Assembly (NCBI RefSeq): GCF_958979055.1
Contig: NC_084891.1
Coordinates: forward strand, 23,748,001-23,812,000
Length of the DNA stretch: 64,000 nt
Reading direction: 5' to 3'
DNA from: Alnus glutinosa
Taxonomy: Eukaryota; Streptophyta; Magnoliopsida; Fagales; Betulaceae
Part shown: positions 1 to 11,505 of the stretch, in pieces
Layout: the number at the start of each line of letters is the position of its first letter
Numbering within the stretch: position 1 is the stretch's first letter
The notes under the pieces: model-generated
Told to the model about the DNA's origin: nothing
Databases searched by the model: none
The model's input: the letters and a program-made list of their open reading frames with translations, nothing else
Position numbers and translations under genes: made by a program

Positions 1-286
1 AGGGGTGTAGTAGCCATTGAAACTTGAACATTCACAGACTATAGATAAGAAAATCCCTGAACTTAGAAAAAATGTGCCATGTCTGCTTAGTGCTTACATG
101 AACAGGGTAACAATAAAAGTTGGGAATGAGGAATGTCGTCAAACCGTGATAAATCGATTCCAAGAGTTCAGATATTATGATCAAATTTAGTCAAATATAA
201 CAGATAGGCTATCTAGTGGGTAAACCAAACCATCTAGTAGAGCATTTGAGGAACAACTTTCAACACCAAATTGAAACCTCATTTAC

Positions 287-2400
287 CTTTTCAGGGTTAG
301 CCACAAATATCCGAGATAGAAGATGTCCACATTCCATGGAAACTCGGACATAATCAGGAATTGCATAGTGGACACTAAGTATCCGCTGCCATAAGCCATA
401 ACATTCAAAATTAAGACTCCAAAACAGAAAAGAAAACCTCCACATATGCCCTATCTTTATCATAGTGGGGGTAGAAAAATAAGACGAGGGTGAGGGGTGG
501 GAGGTCAAAAAGTAGTTTATACTATATTACTTACCCCAATTGTTTTTCTGAAGTTTCTTGGATCATCAGGATCTTCAAAGGGATAAGCCCCAACTAGCAT
601 CACATATAAGGTGACACCACATGACCAAACATCTGCAATCTATAGTCTATAAGGATTAGCTTTAAATAATAGGTGTCAAGCAAATAAAACAAAAAGTAAG
701 ATGAAATAATTCTTAAGGTAAAATGATCACCTTTCCATCATATTCTTTCTTAGACAGGACCTCAGGTGCAATGTACGCTGGTGTCCCTACAGTAGACTTT
801 GGTTGTGAATGCAAAACAGATGACTACAACATGAGGTAAAATGTATTAGTAATCAAAGTCTAATGGACATAAGCACCTGATGTGGTTGGTGAACGCGATT
901 ACCTTTGAATACCCAAAATCACATATTTTAACACGCGGTGCTGTGCTGCCATCTAAGAGTGTATTTTCAAGTTTAAGATCTCTATGACAGATTTGCTGCA
1001 ACACATGAATTTCTTTATGATACCCACTGTCAAATATCATATATAAAGAAATAACAATTTGCATTGAAAGGTTACAATAACTCACAAAGAAGGGTCAACA
1101 TTTTACCATTGAATGACAGTAACTGACCCCTGACATCAGTTGCTGAAAGAAAAACCTTGCCTGATACAAACGAACAAAAAAATAAGATCCATTAGGAGTA
1201 ATATTCATACAAAGTATATTATGATTATTATGTACAAAAGCTTCTAAAAATAAGATGGACTTATTTCAGACATAAATTCATATTATATTGGAATGATTGG
1301 ATTCTCATGGAACATCCACAAACAACCTATTTGGCTATTTTGTCATAAAATACCTCATCCTCACTAAATCTACCAGCATTGCATATCCTCTCAAAGAGTT
1401 CACCTCCAGCGGCATACTCCATTACTATTCCTAAATGTGTTGGTGTTAGCATGACCTGCAACAATCAGCACTGTAAGCTCTTCAAATAACACCATTATCC
1501 AGAATAGCATAAAATTTAGTGATAGTTGTGTGGCAAATAACAACAATTAAAAGAATTCCTACAAATTAAAGCATAAAATGCCCCAAACAGGACAATTTAG
1601 CGCCTTCCCCCTACATCCAACAAACATTCTGATGAAACTTCGTCTAGGTTCCAGGCGCATTATCCACGAACATAATTCTCAAGTCCTAACCCCACATCTC
1701 CTCCGGGAAGAATGGTAGAGAGAGAAGGGAGACAAAAGCAGCTTGTCTGATTATTGCTATTCATCATCTCATATTTCATTTTAAATCTCATCTCCCAAGT
1801 ATGTTGCTAGCTTCATTTCTAACATAAGCACTCCAAATTTCTAGCTTAATTCAATAGGCCTATACAATTTACACACAGAGACTTATCTTATAAAGAAATT
1901 GCTATAGAATATGGATCGAGGGCTAGACACTGAGAGCACGGAGAATAGTCTTGGAAGCAATAACAATGATCATCTGTTGAGAAACAAGAAGTTTCGTTCT
2001 TTAAGTAAAAAAAATGAACACCCAAAACTACAAAGAATTCCCCCTATTACTATGCTCAGAGAATACTAGCACAATAGATTATATACCTCTTTGAATCTAA
2101 CAATATTAGGATGCTTCAATGATCTGTGGTTCATGATTTCCCTTTGCACGTGTTCATCAATCTGGAACATTGAGAAAGCCCCTCAATCAACCCGAAACAA
2201 AAAATTAACCCATACTAAAAAAATAAAAAATAAAAAGTAACAAATAAAAGGAATGAAAAGGTCAAGGAGAAGAAGCAGACCTTCTGGCCTCTCTCAATAA
2301 ACTTAACAGCAAAAAGTTCTCTGGTCAACTTATCTTTAATCAGCTTGGCCACCCCAAAATTCCCAGACCCAATATCCTTCAGAATCTCATACCGTTCCAT
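287..2400 (-). CDS. SnRK2: SnRK2 protein kinase, subclass I (SnRK2.4/2.10-like), 3' end outside window
   Basis: Plant-specific Ser/Thr kinase of osmotic and salt stress signalling. Eight exons read on the minus strand: 2400-2281, 2161-2087, 1455-1354, 1160-1107, 995-903, 823-731, 639-535 and 385-287. All introns are GT-AG and phase 0. They give 247 residues starting [19 protein letters not shown]. The glycine loop is at about residues 11-19, the catalytic Lys at 33, CHRDLKLEN with Asp123, and DFG at 143-145. The activation loop [21 protein letters not shown] and the following [21 protein letters not shown] are typical of SnRK2. The exon pattern and short N-terminus fit subclass I, which in Arabidopsis is not activated by ABA. 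The final exon(s), with the end of the kinase lobe and the acidic C-terminus, would lie before position 1. One oddity is Gly in ECGHLLSR, where Lys or Arg is usual. Confidence 0.95.
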
Positions 2401-2432
2401 GGTTTCAAAAACACCAAAAGAAGACCAGCCAA

Positions 2433-2437
<5 letters not shown>

Positions 2438-2475
<38 letters not shown>
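2438..2475. repeat. (CT)n microsatellite in SnRK2 5' leader
   Basis: About 19 CT units lie 38 bp upstream of the SnRK2 start codon. On the gene strand this reads as a GA tract, a common feature of plant 5' leaders. Confidence 0.9.
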
Positions 2476-2477
<2 letters not shown>

Positions 2478-2647
2478 GGTACCCACTCTCTTCTTTCCCT
2501 ACGCCTCCCCGTTTACTTGACGAACAGGAAAACCAGAGCACCAATACATTAACTTATCACAAGCTTGTTCGGGTGTTGCTCGTGGGTTCTCATCACTGAA
2601 GTCTTAAAAAACAAACAAAACCCGCAGATTGACTGCAGTGAAAAATG

Positions 2648-2648
<1 letters not shown>

Positions 2649-2681
<33 letters not shown>
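2649..2681. repeat. (GA)n microsatellite upstream of SnRK2
   Basis: About 16 GA units, roughly 250 bp upstream of the SnRK2 ATG. It is opposite in sense to the CT tract at 2438-2475, so transcript crossing both could pair. Confidence 0.9.
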
Positions 2682-2685
<4 letters not shown>

Positions 2686-3210
2686 ACACGTGGAAAGTAT
2701 GGTGGAGATGTCACTGTCAGGCGGTGTGGGAAGTTAAAGGAAATTCTGTCCCCGAGAGAAAAATAGATCGGCCACAGACAAGTTGACGTCTGAGCATCAT
2801 TGCTACACGCCAAAATTGGGTGGTGTGATTTTGTTTTTGTGAAAGTCCATTGCAGGTGAATTCGATTTTTCCAAACTTTGATGGTGAAAGGTTTTAGCAG
2901 TCTCTGTTTTATACTTGGCAAAATTTTAGCCGTTAATCCAACGTACATCCAATGGAGCTGCGAGGATTCTTAACGGAGAAGTTTGCTTTCTGTGGGGCGG
3001 GCCCAAGTGCTTGACTGAGTCGCCTGGTGCACCGGCGTGCAACATGGGTTGGTGCAGATTTCAATATTACATTTATATTTTATTCTTTTAATTTTATATC
3101 GAAATATCTGCGAGATCGGGTCACAATTTGTAACATTCTTCATATTACGCCGCTCTTATCTCTTGACTCTTGCTAAAACAAGATATTATGAGTATCGGTT
3201 TTAACATCAA
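2682..3210. other. SnRK2 upstream region, no gene
   Basis: Presumed promoter of the kinase. No coding sequence or certain element was recognised. Confidence 0.5.
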
Positions 3211-3897
3211 GGTTAAACACTTTATTGGTATTCATCGCTAGTCAATTTTATTTTTTACCTCCTATATTTTCATTTGTAATTTCCTATACTTTTATTTGTA
3301 TTACAAATGATATTTTGTTTTGAAAAAAAAGACAAATTTGATACTTTCGTCTATTATTCTGTACAATATTTAATAGATTGCCACGTGTCATAATATAAAT
3401 AAAAAATAAAATTTTAAAAAATCAAAATTAATAAAACTTTTAAAAAAATATATTAAAAAACTTTTAATTTTATTATTTATTTTTTTATAAAAAAAGGTGG
3501 CTCAACCATCCCCTTGGCTGTCCTGAGAGGGGCCGAACCACCCTCATAGGCCATAGGGTGGTTCGGCCACCCCCAAACCGGCTGGCCTGGTGGTTGTCGA
3601 ACGACCCCCGTGGCCCTTGGGGGTAGTTCTCAATGGCAAAACCCTCACAAATCTTTTTTTTAATTAATTTTTAAAGATTTTTATTTTTTTATTTTTTTAT
3701 ATTGTGCCACATGTCAACCCATGAGTCAACCCTCATGGGTTGACATGTGGCAGACCATTAAATATTAGACGAAAAAATAGACGGAGGTATAAGTCCATCT
3801 TTTCTCAAAACCCAAGTATCATATGTGATGCGAATTTAAACTGTGGTACCAAGAAATAAAGTTCTTAAACTACATGTACCAAATATTTATTTAACCC
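3211..3897. mobile_element. Inverted-repeat (MITE-like) element with GC-rich core
   Basis: The ends are GGTTAAA and TTAACC. The left and right arms, about 170 bp each, are diverged inverted copies: 'tttattggta' near the left end pairs with the right arm, and a 'gccac(a/g)tgtca' block occurs in both. The core carries a short GC-rich stretch of ggtggccgaacc-type motifs inside AT-rich arms. The same architecture recurs at 59474-60213. No ORF of note. I found no convincing target-site duplication. Confidence 0.6.
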
Positions 3898-4389
3898 TTA
3901 GTATTATATTGTTGGTTTTACACTATTTTTTATATCCTGGATTTTCAATGCACGATCTTTTTTAATGATTTTATAAATTTAAAATTGGGACTTGACCCAA
4001 AATAATAATAATAATAATAATCCAAAATAAGTATAAGATTAGGGGTAGGATATGTTTGTTAAAGTGTTTTGGAGTGTGCTTTTTTGTTTTGGTTTGAAAA
4101 GTATTCTATTGTCATATAAAAGTGATAACGAATTTTGTGTTTTGAAGAGTGTTTTATGTTCTGTTGTGACAAAAATGTGAAAACATATTTTGTATTTGAC
4201 TCTTTGTCACCACATAGCACATAATCTTCATGGGCCTAAATGTTTTTAACACACGGTTTGGTGTTTAGTTGGCTCATTCGGTGTCCAAAACATGTTTATG
4301 TTTATTGGGACATGAGTAGTTGTTGTACTTGGGTATGTTGTGAAAAAAGTGAGAAATTATCCAAAAAGATAAAAAGAAAAATTATCCAA

Positions 4390-5395
4390 AAAGATAAATA
4401 TTGCAGCTGATGTCCAAGCATAGTCTAGATCCGAGAGCACATGTTCTCATTTATGTTCGCAGCTGTCTGGACATACTATTATCACCAAAGCCTACTAATG
4501 CTAGTGTCTGGACATGATGAAGATTCAAAAGCTCATGTTCGCAAATGTCCGAACATACCTAGGTCAAAGAGTTCATAACTGAAGCCCGTGTTGGGACATG
4601 GTGGAGATTCGAGAGTACATGTTCCCAATTGTGTTCGTTGTTGTTTGGACATGAAGGCATGATTAGACATGAGACCCTAATCATGTCCGGACATGCTCAA
4701 CAATGCTCAAATGCTACCATGCATAAATGATTTCGATTTCCTTTTAAAGGTTGTTCTGCTCATTATTTTGAAAGCTATCTCTTGCAAAATTTTTAAGAAG
4801 ATTCATAGGAGTTCAAAGAGCCTTGTCGTACCAAGCACTACTTTCATTGTGTTTATACACAGGGTGCTATGGGTTGTGTGCCAAGATATTGTTTGCATGA
4901 AGTGAAGGTTCTTTGAGGATAAATCAAATCACGGTATTGTTGCATCTTCGGTCAATAATGGAAGTCTATCGGCAGGTTGATAAGGGAATTTGAAGAAAAT
5001 AGGCTAGTGAGGAACTTGAGCTTGTTGAGGAAGCAAAGAGGCGACTGAGAAGCTCGTTTGTGCACAGTCTAAGCATTACAAGGGTTGTAAGTGTATTTAT
5101 CTGTTTATTATTCTTCTCAAAAATGATTTATTTGGTTTGCTTACCCCAAAGAGGTTTTACCTTTGAGTATCAAAGGATTTCCTCTTCGTCAACAAAAATT
5201 GTTGTTGATGTGTTGATTGGGTTTGATTATTTTTGTTGGTTTAAATAATATTATCAATACAGATTTTTATTTGATATTGTTTAATTGCTTTGTGATTGTT
5301 TGTTATTGTGGTTAGGGTCTAAACATTATTTTTCACGCTCTAAGAGCTGCATAGATTTATTTAACTACATTTGATCAAGCAATTTGGTTATCAAC
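4390..5395 (+). mobile_element. Degenerate copia-type LTR remnant
   Basis: The sequence is rich in repeated gt(c/t)(c/t)ggacat motifs. It then runs through a leader-like segment into 'caatttggttatcaacac' at about 5379, which resembles a decayed TGGTATCAGA primer-binding site following an LTR end. The stretch at 5085-5250 is similar to 6945-7120. No coding domain of a retrotransposon was seen. Boundaries are approximate. Confidence 0.45.
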
Positions 5396-5589
5396 ACTAG
5401 CTAAGGCTTGAAAAATATTGTAACACATGTTGATTCTTAATTTATGGGTTATAAAATAACTTATAATTCAAATGATTAGAATTTAGGTTTTATGTTGGCT
5501 AATTTGGTTTTCAAAACAATTGAGTATGAGTCTAAATTTATAGGCTCAATTTGGTACTTTTAGACTACAATTCAAATGTTTGTTTAAAG

Positions 5590-7165
5590 GTAAAGAAACA
5601 GAAGCACTTGGTTGGAATTATCTATTGATGGACAGTCGAACGAGACAATGTTTAAGTATTTATTAAGACACTCGATTGAAGTGCTTGTTTCCAGATGGTG
5701 AAGATGAGCTACATCAAGAACTTCACATGAACAAGTCTCAAGGCACTCGGTTGGTACAATCATTCGTTGTAGGTACAAACGAGTTATTTAAGAAGAACTC
5801 CCAATGCATTCATTTGCAAGACTCAGTTGCACCTAGTCCAAATGACGATGTTCAATGCTAAAATTTGAAAAACTTTCGAGAAGCTCGGTCTATATCCGTC
5901 CAAATGAGAATGTTTCAATGAAGAAAAACTAAAGCTCAAGTTTACTCGGAGAACCTCTGTTGGGAAATCCACCTTTCCCGACAAGGGCATTCGCCGACCA
6001 AGAATGATCCGAGTAGCCCGAGTGTCAGATGCTTCATTGACCGACATGAGGCTATAATTGTGAGATTGACCAAAGGACGCGATTAGGTAATTGAACACCA
6101 GGAAATTCATGATTCACTGGGAGCCCATATTTTACCAGTGATAAGTCAATCTGTCAGTCACTATTTGGAGTGTACCCGAACACTGCTCATGCCAGAAGAG
6201 ATCATGTCCCTTAAAAGCCGGAGCGGCTTTGCCTAGCCATAATTACGACAGTCTATAAATAACAAGATCCAGGTATTAAGTTTTTTTGGAATCTCTCTCT
6301 CTCTCTCCCTCTGATTTTTGTCTAATTTGGGCATCGGAGGAGGACCGCTGGGAAAACCCACAGTGTGTTCTTGTCATCTTTGTAGGTTATTTGGAAGCAT
6401 TCATCGAGGATGGTGTCTCCACGTCATTGGTCGGAAACTCCATCAATAACCTCAATTGTAAGGCTCAATTGGAGAGCGTCTGACTGAGGTGAAGATCGCA
6501 GCTAGGTGAAGAAACTTGGTCAAATCATGTAAGAATTCCACCAGGAGAAATTCGTGAAACCCTAGTAGCATTCGAACGAGCTGACTTATTCGTCCGAACG
6601 ACGACTTCAAAAATTATTTTTTTAGTGTTTTAATTGCATTGATCCACTAAGTCTTTTCCCAGGGTCTATATAAACACCAGAGTGCACAAATTTTCATAGA
6701 CCTTGAGGCCATTACTATGTGAGCTAAGAGAGACCTTTCACATACCCATGACTTTAATTATCAATCTCTATTACAGTTTGTTTAAAGCAACACAAGTTCT
6801 TAAACCTTCAAGCCACTGAAGTTTTGAGTTGTAGAATAGACTAAATAGAAGATTGGCCAAAGTTCTAGTGCTACTGCGGTAGAAGACAAATTGATTGTTT
6901 GTTAAGTGAAAATTAGGTTTTTACTACAAAGATTTGTGAGTATAAACTGATTGTATGTTTAATCTTCTAAAGACTATAGTAATTGGGTTTCTTAAGTTTG
7001 GCTGCCCTGAAGTAGTTTTATCTTTGAAGAGTTCTTCAAATAATTTACAATTCATCACCGAAATTGTTGTGTTTAATATTTTTATTACTTTGATTGATTC
7101 TGGTGATTGTTTGTGTTGCAAAGTTTTAATTTGTTGAGTTTGTTAAAAACCACATATTCACCCAT
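5590..7165 (+). mobile_element. Degenerate LTR retrotransposon mosaic
   Basis: Non-coding sequence with two promoter-like TATA motifs, tctataaata near 6252 and tctatataaa near 6664. The tail at 6945-7120 is related to the LTR-like tail at 5085-5250. A segment near 6300-6400 resembles the U5 of plant gypsy LTRs, with a 'tctttgtagg' block. It is best read as overlapping fragments of old LTRs. Edges are uncertain. Confidence 0.4.
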
Positions 7166-7177
7166 CTAGGTGTTATT

Positions 7178-7392
7178 TAAGGGGATCAGTATCATCTACA
7201 ATTATTTATTCAAATTTGAGAGAATTCAAGCAGTTGATTATGAAAAATCACTTATGGGGCCCACCTAACCGGATAGGTAGTTGGGTAGTCCAATTTTTAT
7301 TTGGTCAGGTGGGTTCTATAAGTGGTCTCTCACAATCACCTAACCGAATTCTCTCAAATTTGGGTAAATAATTATAGATGATTCTAATCCTA
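7178..7392. mobile_element. Hairpin MITE
   Basis: An inverted repeat of about 105 bp per arm with almost no loop. The left arm has 'atcatctacaattattta' and 'caaatttgagagaattc'; the right arm carries their reverse complements 'taaataattatagatgat' and 'gaattctctcaaatttg'. No coding capacity. Confidence 0.75.
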
Positions 7393-8249
7393 TTTAGGGT
7401 CATTGGCGAATTGCATTAATGATATGAAACAACTTATATCCCAAAAAAAAAATGAATTGGATTTAGTAATCCCAACCTATTCAAATTTTTGTTTAGATAC
7501 ATAGAAGCTTTTAACTCGACAAAAAGACAGGAAGCTTTTCTTTTTCTCATAGAATAAGCATGTCCATGTAATCTAAATTATATATATATACACACTTAGT
7601 TCTAACATGTTTAGTGGGTTAAAAATTATGTCTTGCTTTTGTACATGTAAGCTATGATTTTACATTGAAATGCAGCTATAAATTCACCGAAGGAAAACTG
7701 ATATTAAATTTGATTAGCTGGCTTTTCTCTAAAATCCTATTCCATCAAGGCTTGTCTGTATTGTGTTTTGGCGATCTTTTCAAAATTAGAAACATGCTTA
7801 ACAGTTGTGTCCCATCCATCTCAAGTAAAAGAAACATAACCCGAAAGTTAAATTATCACTTATTTTAAAATTGTAAGTTTAAAAAAAAATAAAAATTTAA
7901 TTTAATTTATTTATTTATTTATTTTTGTGTGTTCGGGTTTAAACTCTTTCTTAAGTTATACTCAACACATGAAATATTTAATTTTAAAATATGAAGTAAA
8001 TTGATAGGTACAAAATTCAAACTCAAAACTTTTGAATTAGTTAGAACTACACTAAAGGTCAATTATTGGGGAAATTTGCATAAACTAATTTGCTCCTAAT
8101 TGTCATTTACATATCAACCTACACTAATTTTTTATCTTCAGATTTAATTTATCTCTCTCATTTTTTTTATTAAAAAAAAAAAACTTAAAATTAAATATAT
8201 ACCGTTAAAAAAACTAGAGCAGCTATACAGTCATAGTCATAGAACCAAC
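7393..8249. other. AT-rich intergenic stretch
   Basis: No gene or defined repeat recognised beyond low-complexity A/T tracts. The end nearest 8249 is the likely 3' UTR of the cysteine oxidase gene. Confidence 0.5.
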
Positions 8250-9262
8250 TCAAGAAAGGTCATTTTGGGTAACAATTGGAGGCCCAAGGTAAGGTGCTCC
8301 AATAACAACGAGATCATCTGGGAGACGCTTTTCCTTCAGCACAGCATAGCCTGAAAGAAAAGGGACAGGGAAGTCTGAGAAATAAGTGGAAGGCCTTCCA
8401 AGCTCTTCAGAGTATGGCGGAGACAACACGTCCAAGACAGCACAAGGAGTCAACGCAGTGAAAGAATGGATGTTGCCGCCACTTCTTGGAAAGAGGACAG
8501 AAGCTTCACATGGCGCCTTCAATATCCCATCTACAACACTGCCCGCCAACCCATCTGCACCACCCAGCGTACCATTTTAACACCCTTTGTTTTTTTAACC
8601 CAAGTTCACAAAAGTAGAAAAACAATCTCAATTATTACCAAACATGCATGTGCGCTTTCTTACATGTTTGGCAGCCGGAATTCACGACTTTCACCCAATC
8701 GTAAGCTTTGACATGAACAGAACCGTAGAGGAGTTTGCTTAAGACTGTCATCCGAGGGTGATCGTGAAGAGGAAAGACCCCGCCTGCTGGGAAGCAAAAC
8801 ACGCCTATCTGCTCATAAAAGAAAGGGAAATTTAGCTTTTTGGATGAAAGAAATTAAAGGAAAATTTATGCATGCGCAGGCATAAAATTTACGTGTTTCT
8901 GCTTACAGAGAAATTGTCGCATTCATGAATATGAATGTAAGTGATGTCACTGACGTCTTGCCCACGAATCAATCCCTCGACACTTGTTGGGCTTGATGAC
9001 GGAGATGATCCACAGAAGCCAAATTCATCGATTCCCAGATCTATGGCTTTCGTTTTGTCTGCATCCAGTACTCTGATCAGGATTGAAATTTTTTTCTACT
9101 ATTATAGTAAGAGTTAATTAATTAATAGATAAAAACAATTAGCATGAGGAAAATACCTAGGAGATTTCTCAGCCATTGAATTTGTTGGAAAGTTGGAAGC
9201 TCTTTCTGAGAAAATACAGCGTTACAGGCATCATATATCACTTGTATTTTGCTCCTCTCCAT
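8250..9262 (-). CDS. PCO: Plant cysteine oxidase (PCO; ADO/DUF1637 thiol dioxygenase)
   Basis: Fe(II)-dependent dioxygenase that oxidises N-terminal Cys of proteins such as group VII ERFs. This marks them for the N-degron pathway and serves as the plant oxygen sensor. Four exons: 9262-9157, 9070-8907, 8808-8664 and 8554-8250, all GT-AG, giving 239 residues. The jelly-roll core carries [11 protein letters not shown] with metal ligands His105 and His107, and [15 protein letters not shown] with His168. These correspond to the three-His iron site of the family. The C-terminus [16 protein letters not shown] is typical of the shorter PCO3/4/5 type. The ATG at 9262 starts [13 protein letters not shown], which aligns with the family N-terminus. 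The acceptor at 9071-9072 was preferred over the AG two bases upstream because the latter gives a stop. Normal length, no damage seen. Confidence 0.93.
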
Positions 9263-9346
9263 TGTACAGGCCATGGCTTTTGTTTTTCTTCTGGTGTACG
9301 TTGTTTGATTTTTATAATTTTATCCCTTATCTCAGTGATGGCGATG

Positions 9347-9358
9347 GCTATAAATAGC
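9347..9358 (-). promoter_or_regulatory. Candidate TATA box of the PCO gene
   Basis: An AT motif in 'ctataaatagct' lies about 90 bp upstream of the PCO ATG. On the gene strand it reads TATTTATA. Position and composition fit a core promoter; there is no independent support. Confidence 0.4.
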
Positions 9359-9635
9359 TAGCAAGTCAAGTAAACCTGGGGCTTCTATTGACTTCCACTT
9401 TACAGTGGGCCTCTTTTATTTAATTATGGTAATTTTTGTTACGGGGAGCCATAAATCAAGCAATTTGTACGTACCCAGTATTATCTGCCCTATGTTTAAA
9501 AGTAAAAGTAGGCTGAAAACCATTGAAATTAAAAGGTGACTGCCATTTCCAGCCGGAGTTTGTCCCAGCTTTAAACACTTGGCATATAATTCAAAAAAAA
9601 GACACAATTAATCAAATTGATAGCTCAGCCAACTG

Positions 9636-9636
<1 letters not shown>

Positions 9637-9689
<53 letters not shown>

Positions 9690-9700
9690 TCTCTCTCTCC
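9637..9700. repeat. (CT)n microsatellite
   Basis: About 30 CT units with two CCT interruptions, directly abutting the tandem duplication at 9701-9916. Confidence 0.95.
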
Positions 9701-9916
9701 CGCTCCCTTCCACGGATTGATTCCAGCTAGTTGAATCCTGCCATCTCTTTTACCATGGATGGCATTTGCTTGCTTATGAATTATTCATGTGTATTATTCC
9801 TCATGAGTCGCTCCCTTCCACGGATTGATTCCAGCTAGTTGAATCCTGCCATCTCTTTTACCATGGATGGCATTTGCTTGCTTATGAATTATTCATGTGT
9901 ATTATTCCTCATGAGT
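9701..9916. repeat. Exact 108-bp tandem duplication
   Basis: Copy 1 is 9701-9808 and copy 2 is 9809-9916. Both start cgctcccttccacgg and end cctcatgagt. I saw no mismatch by eye, so the duplication is recent. It begins where the CT microsatellite ends, which suggests slippage or unequal exchange. Confidence 0.95.
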
Positions 9917-10879
9917 CAGGAGCGGGAGTATCTCAGGAATAAATTAGAAAAAATAAAGTTATGGTCATTATTGAAGTATTTAACATCATAAATAAATTCA
10001 CATGGCATGAGGGCCAAGCAAAAAATGTTATAATTAAAGTGCAGCCCACATGCCACATACGTTTAATTAGAAACAATTTAACGTGTAATTTATTCAAAAT
10101 AAGGAAATATTTGTGGAATCATAATTAGAACTTATTTTTATTATGATTTTATTCCTTGGTGGGAGGCATAATTAAATAACCTTTTTAAATGAAGATTTTT
10201 GACCTAGCTTATAAAAACAAATTCTGTGTAGAAGACACCTCTCTACTGAAATATTTCTTCAGAACCATGGCTTCCTACTAGTAAATCAAATTAGACTTTT
10301 TCAAGGACTTGAAGGAGCGCGTAGCAAGGGTATTTTGGAAAACCACCATGGAATCCCAAAATGAAGCTTTAGCCATGAGAGACTAAGCTGTATGGTGCGC
10401 ACAGATCCTCTATGGAAGAAGTATGGTGCGCTATCACACATTTGCCACGCAGACTAAGTTGTGAGACCTTTCTTTCTCTAAATTATTTTCTCCACAAGTT
10501 AAGAGTTAGGCATTGAGACCCTATATTTTTCAGGAAGAAGCACAGTGGCCCATCAAAGATCTTCCACGAAATCGAATCAACAAAATAATGTCTTTCTGCT
10601 CCACTCATTCCTCACAACGATGCATTGACAAAGATTGGGAGCGGGTAAACATGGAAGAGGAAGAGGGATGCAGCCTTTATGCCATTAAGGGACAAGGGTG
10701 TTGGGTTGATAGAGTAAGTACGTAATAAGATTCCGGCCGTTAGATCTATTTTTTTTTAACATGTCTTTAACATGTTTAAAATGGGAAGAAATTGGAGATT
10801 TTTTAATGGGAGGTGAGTTAGGCCCATGACACTTCTCCAAAATTTATAAGGCATGATTACGTTATTAATAAGCAAAATT
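9917..10879. other. Intergenic, nothing recognised
   Basis: A 70-codon ORF at 10513-10725 has no family resemblance and no supporting context. No repeat structure was seen. Confidence 0.5.
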
Positions 10880-11505
10880 ACATAATAAGCTCATGAGATT
10901 TAGACTTATATCAGATCGATCATTGTAGATGTAGTACAAAAAATATCTTAAAACTCTTTGCAGTAAGCTTTTGTTATCAAGTCAATCATTCCGTCCACTT
11001 CTATATGAGTTTCTATTCATTTTTTTGCCGAAACCCTTATAAAATCACATTTTTATCCCTGAATAAAAATTATATAAATATCATAACATAAACTTGAAGA
11101 AAAAAAAAGGAGAGATATGTGAACCACCCCCTCACCTCACCCCCTAAGAATAGTGGGTGGTCATGAGCCACCTCCTTTCCTCTAGGGTGGAGGTAATGAC
11201 CACCCCTAATCAGATGGGGTGGCTCATGCCACACGACCCACCCGTTAAAAGAGGTGGACTCAACCTCCACCCTAGTAGTAGGGGTTGTGTAAACAACCCC
11301 CTAATCTCTCATTTTCAAATTTTTTTTTTTTCTTGATGTGATTTTTTTTAAAAAAAATATTTTAGTTTATGGTAGAACGATAATTTTTTAAACCGTCACA
11401 AAATGAACAAAATTGGCCAGAAAAGTTTTAAGATAATTTTTATGCTATAGGGATCAATTTGATATAAACCCAAATCTCAATGACTTCTTGAATAACTTAA
11501 ACTAT
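10880..11505. mobile_element. Inverted-repeat (MITE-like) element
   Basis: The left arm has 'tgagatttagacttatatca' and 'aaaatatcttaaaac'. The right arm contains close inverted copies ('tgatataaacccaaatctca', 'gttttaagataatttt'). Arms are about 80 bp. The core is GC-rich with repeated ggtggctcat/accacccc-like motifs, the same design as at 3211-3897. Non-coding. Confidence 0.6.
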
